Part shown: positions 60,920-64,000 of the stretch, one piece after another | Layout of the letters: each line of letters begins with the position of its first letter | How positions within the stretch are numbered: the stretch's first letter is position 1 | Origin: Serinus canaria | Lineage: Eukaryota > Chordata > Aves > Passeriformes > Fringillidae | Assembly (NCBI RefSeq): GCF_022539315.1 | Contig: NC_066328.1 | Coordinates: 1-64,000 of the forward strand | Length of the DNA: 64,000 nucleotides | Direction: 5' to 3' | The notes under the pieces: model-generated | The model's input: the letters and a program-made list of their open reading frames with translations, nothing else | The model's database searches: none | What the model was told of the DNA's origin: nothing | Made by a program: the position numbers and the translations under genes

Positions 60920-63480
60920 GTTCTAAGAAAACCCATGATTTTTTTTCAATGCCAAGACATTGTGACAGCCAAATGGAGAGTCATTAGCTCAGGCACAGCA
61001 TCTGGTTCTCTGAACATTGCAGAATGATCTGAATTACTAGCATATGAAGGCAGTGAACAAGAAGTGAGGAGCATGACTTCAATACTAAGATAATCCAAAG
61101 CTATCCATCTCTTACTCTCAAAGATGGCTGTCAGGAGATAGGGGAAATTACTTTAGTTCTGGTGGTGCAAAGGAGGTGGGATTGGCTCTTACCATTTGAA
61201 ACCAATTGTAAATTACCCCAGTTCCAGGGTAGCATGTTGTGAACATTAAAACATGAGCTCCATACAGTTCATGGTATTTCATCTTCTCTTGCAGTGGCTG
61301 CAGATGCTGCTGCTGTGTCAAAGGCTGTTGGAGGCTCTGGTCTGGGTGTGGCTGGAGGGAGCACAAGAGCTGTTCAGCTCTATATATCATATGCCTGCAG
61401 AAGTAACTGTTTAGTTTCTGTATCTGAAGATAATCAGGAGGCGGTGTTCCATTTACTGCAGCATCCTGAAATCACAAATAGCCTGAAGGGATTTAGTGAG
61501 GGAGAGCACAAACTGGACTCTGCTCCACCCAGTGTGTGTGGCCTGAATGTATTTGGGAACGTGTGGCCCCACCCAGCAGAAAATGGCTGTCTTCAGGCAG
61601 GAGCACACAGATTGACATTGGCTTACCTGTATTTCCATAGGGTTCAACACCAGAGGCTCCTGAAGGGTTAAGATGCTATGGGATATGAAGGAAGGCTTTT
61701 CTTGTGAGTTAAAAGCTGGTCCTGGAGCAGAATTCCAAGAAGCAGAATTGAGCCTGCCTCGTTGTAGCAGGAGCACTGCAGGGCATGTGCCAGATCTAGT
61801 TCTCTGGCTTCAGAAGGAATGGGAGAATCAGGAGTAGTGTTGAAGGCACGGTTTGAGGCTGTGAGCCTTCTCATGGCTGTGGCCAGAAGGTCGTTTGTCT
61901 GATTCCTATAGTCTCTACTGCTGGGCACTGAGCTGAGCTGTTGCCTTCCTGACCGTACCATGATTGAGGCACTACTGAACACAAACCAAGAAAAAGGGAG
62001 ATTAAAGGGAGGTGTAGCTGTGAGTCAGATGGGATGAGTAGAACTGTCTAGTCCTCTGTTCTGCACAGCTGCGATCTAAATGTAGCACCAGCAGAGGAAG
62101 AGTCTCCCTGAGGGGGCACACACAATGACTACAGTTGGCAGACCCAAGTGCTGGTCACAGAAGCCCCAGAAAGGCAAGAAATTACCCATGATCAAAGTAT
62201 ACCAGGGAGCCAAGCCAGCAACAAAAGCAGGTGGAGCTGATAAGGCACAGACTCACCCAGCAGCTTGGGTGAGGCAGGATTTCTGAAGATGATGTAGGCA
62301 AAATCCAGCCCCCTGGCTCCAAGGAATTGATCCAGGAGTGGCTGGAGACTGACATGTGACCTCAGGTTGTCCTTCAGTGAGGCTCCTGGGCCATAGGAGG
62401 AAAGGGCCCCTGTAGAGGTGGGGGGTGTAGGTGGCCCTTAGCATGACAGTTAGGACTTGCTGGTGAGCTGAGGGTCATGAAATGGGGAAATGGGTGTCTT
62501 CTCACAGAGCCCTCGACAGCCTGGGAGCCTTACCCTGATAGCGAAGGTCCCTTTTGGGAATCTGCACAGCCTGTTTGCCATGTGTTGGATTCCATACCCA
62601 GAACATGCTGTGAGTTCTGATTAGCCTCCCAAACTTGTACATTTCCTCACAGATTGTTTACAAACAAGGGGTGATTGTTTGAAGGGTGTTGGCAGTGACC
62701 TGCTTACTTAGCCACCAGACATGACTGTACTTCACCAAGGGCCCTGCTCAAACTGCTCCTGGCTGTTTCGAAGGGTGAAGCCCCAGGGATTTAGAATGGT
62801 TCACAGCACATGTTTCCAAACCTCATTGTTGAGGTGTCTCCATTAATTGCAGAGGCATTGCCAGTTGTACTACACCCTGGCCTGTGCCACACCACAGTGC
62901 GTGTGTTGGTCACAGAGGTGACTCACCTTACGGCTCCCTGCTTGGGGCAAAAGATGCTCCTCTCCAGTCTTAAGAACATAGTTCATCGCCATGTCTAACC
63001 CTTGAATCAGTGCAATTCTACAAAATAACTATGAAGGTGTCCAAATGCTGCTGGGACTGAGAGGTTCCCTGCAGTTGAATGATGCTGATATCACCAATGC
63101 CTATGGGATTGTGAAGTGTCACCCTGTACAGTGTTGAAAACTGACCTGATGTGTTATCCCTGGCAGTTCACCTGACAGGGCCACTCTGATTAAAGTTCCA
63201 GCAAGCCAGCAGGTGAATGCTTCTCTGCTCCAGCTTCTATTTCTGAAGTTGTGCCACCTTATATTTCTACCTTTTATTTCAGCTGCTGGTACAAGCCACA
63301 GATTGCAGTGTTGCTTGCTACACCAGCCCATCTGCTCCGACCCTGTGAGCCATCAACATTTCATTTCCTGCCACTGAAATGCTCAACAGGGAACACTGAG
63401 CGGCATTCCCACCCTTGCAAGTGTCCTTTTAAAGACTGAGCAGCAATCCCAGTGCCTTCATAGGAACACAACATGGTGCC
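60920..63480. other. Intergenic; no gene recognised
   Basis: I looked for a small kinase (NME3-like) and other exons without success. Short frames exist but have no domain motifs or splice-site support. Confidence 0.45.
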
Positions 63481-64000
63481 CAAGGTGATGTTAACATGTT
63501 TATTACATACTGAACAGATACAGTTTGTTGTTGACAGCATTGGGGACAAAGCACGGGAACATATTGGTACAGCAGGCTCTTTACAGAATGCCATCTTCAG
63601 ACCAAACAGCGGAGTTTACAGGCCTTAAGACACTTTTAAAAATCATTTTGTAACATACAAGATACTTTACATACATCACAGTGGAGATATGACAGAGAAG
63701 CGTACTGAAGCCAGTTAGTTCTCACCTTGCCCAGCAGTGACCCAAGGACACAGAAGCTATCAGCAGAGGCTGTGTCTCCCCCCTGCAGCTGCCCCTCTAG
63801 GCCATGTGCTTCTCTTGGAGGAGAACATAGCATTGAGCTGGAAAGGAATCTGATGGGAGATTCCTGTGTGCTATTAGGGCCCAGTGGGTGACCGGAGATC
63901 AAGTGCTGTCCCTTCAACTGCTCATACCAGATACAAAACAGTCAGTGGTACAAATGTTGCAATTCTGACTTTCTTATAAAAGAACTGACAGAGTTAAGGA
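63480..64000 (-). other. Probable 3' UTR of a minus-strand gene beyond the window
   Basis: A minus-strand AATAAA (plus TTTATT, 63499-63504) precedes A/T-moderate sequence with no long frame, running off the window's right edge. By human order around MRPS34 it could belong to MAPK8IP3, but no coding exon is in view to prove this. Confidence 0.35.
63499..63504 (-). terminator. Candidate polyadenylation signal of the off-window gene
   Basis: The minus strand reads AATAAA, with cleavage expected at slightly lower coordinates. Confidence 0.4.

Noticed and set aside
61148..61390. Gln-rich 80-codon frame
   Set aside because: No splice-site or domain support and only a CAG/CTG-rich stretch.
60920..63480. 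Possible NME3 between MRPS34 and the window edge
   Set aside because: No nucleoside-diphosphate-kinase motif was seen in any frame.

Overview
The window looks like nuclear DNA of a bird, probably a songbird. It carries CR1-type retroposon fragments, an avian-style C2H2 zinc-finger pseudogene, avian endogenous-retrovirus remains, and three vertebrate single-copy genes with GT-AG introns and CpG-rich promoters. I found no bacterial operons, CRISPR arrays or tRNA/rRNA genes.

Layout. (1) 1-16.5 kb is repeat-rich accessory DNA. It opens inside a 60-bp satellite (1-1520) whose monomers each carry a CTCF-like core, and this abuts a 1.7-kb CCTACT hexamer array (1521-3213). Then come a ~72-bp minisatellite, a CR1 fragment, a dead five-finger zinc-finger gene (minus strand), two minus-strand LTR-like blocks, and a 5'-truncated, multiply broken retrovirus (about 8.86-14.8 kb, plus strand). 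The retrovirus integrase region is split by a younger solo LTR of a different family. The region ends with a near-perfect AAGGG pentamer array.
(2) 16.5-30.5 kb holds ROGDI, complete on the minus strand: 11 coding exons, 286 codons, with a 732-bp antisense solo LTR in intron 3.
(3) 31.4-57.2 kb holds GLYR1 (NPAC/NDF), complete on the minus strand: 16 coding exons, 553 codons, with PWWP, AT-hook and 6-phosphogluconate-dehydrogenase-like parts.
(4) 58.9-60.9 kb holds MRPS34, complete on the plus strand: 3 coding exons, 212 codons.
(5) 61-64 kb has no recognised gene, but a minus-strand polyadenylation signal near 63.5 kb suggests the 3' UTR of a gene lying beyond the window.

The three genes do not form a pathway. 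ROGDI supports V-ATPase assembly, GLYR1 is a chromatin factor, and MRPS34 is a mitoribosomal protein. ROGDI and GLYR1 are tandem, with GLYR1 upstream and about 1.1 kb between GLYR1's likely 3' end and the ROGDI start. GLYR1 and MRPS34 are head-to-head, with about 1.9 kb between start codons and separate CpG-rich promoters. The ROGDI-GLYR1 pair matches the human 16p13.3 order as I recall it. MRPS34 beside GLYR1 does not, and suggests a rearrangement breakpoint.

The most interesting unexplained signals are the satellite array of CTCF-like motifs, 52 perfect AAGGG units, four near-perfect intronic hairpins, and a tandem splice-donor pair in GLYR1. Exon boundaries were found by reading splice sites and keeping the reading frame. 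Family assignments rest on memory of the protein families, with no database search.
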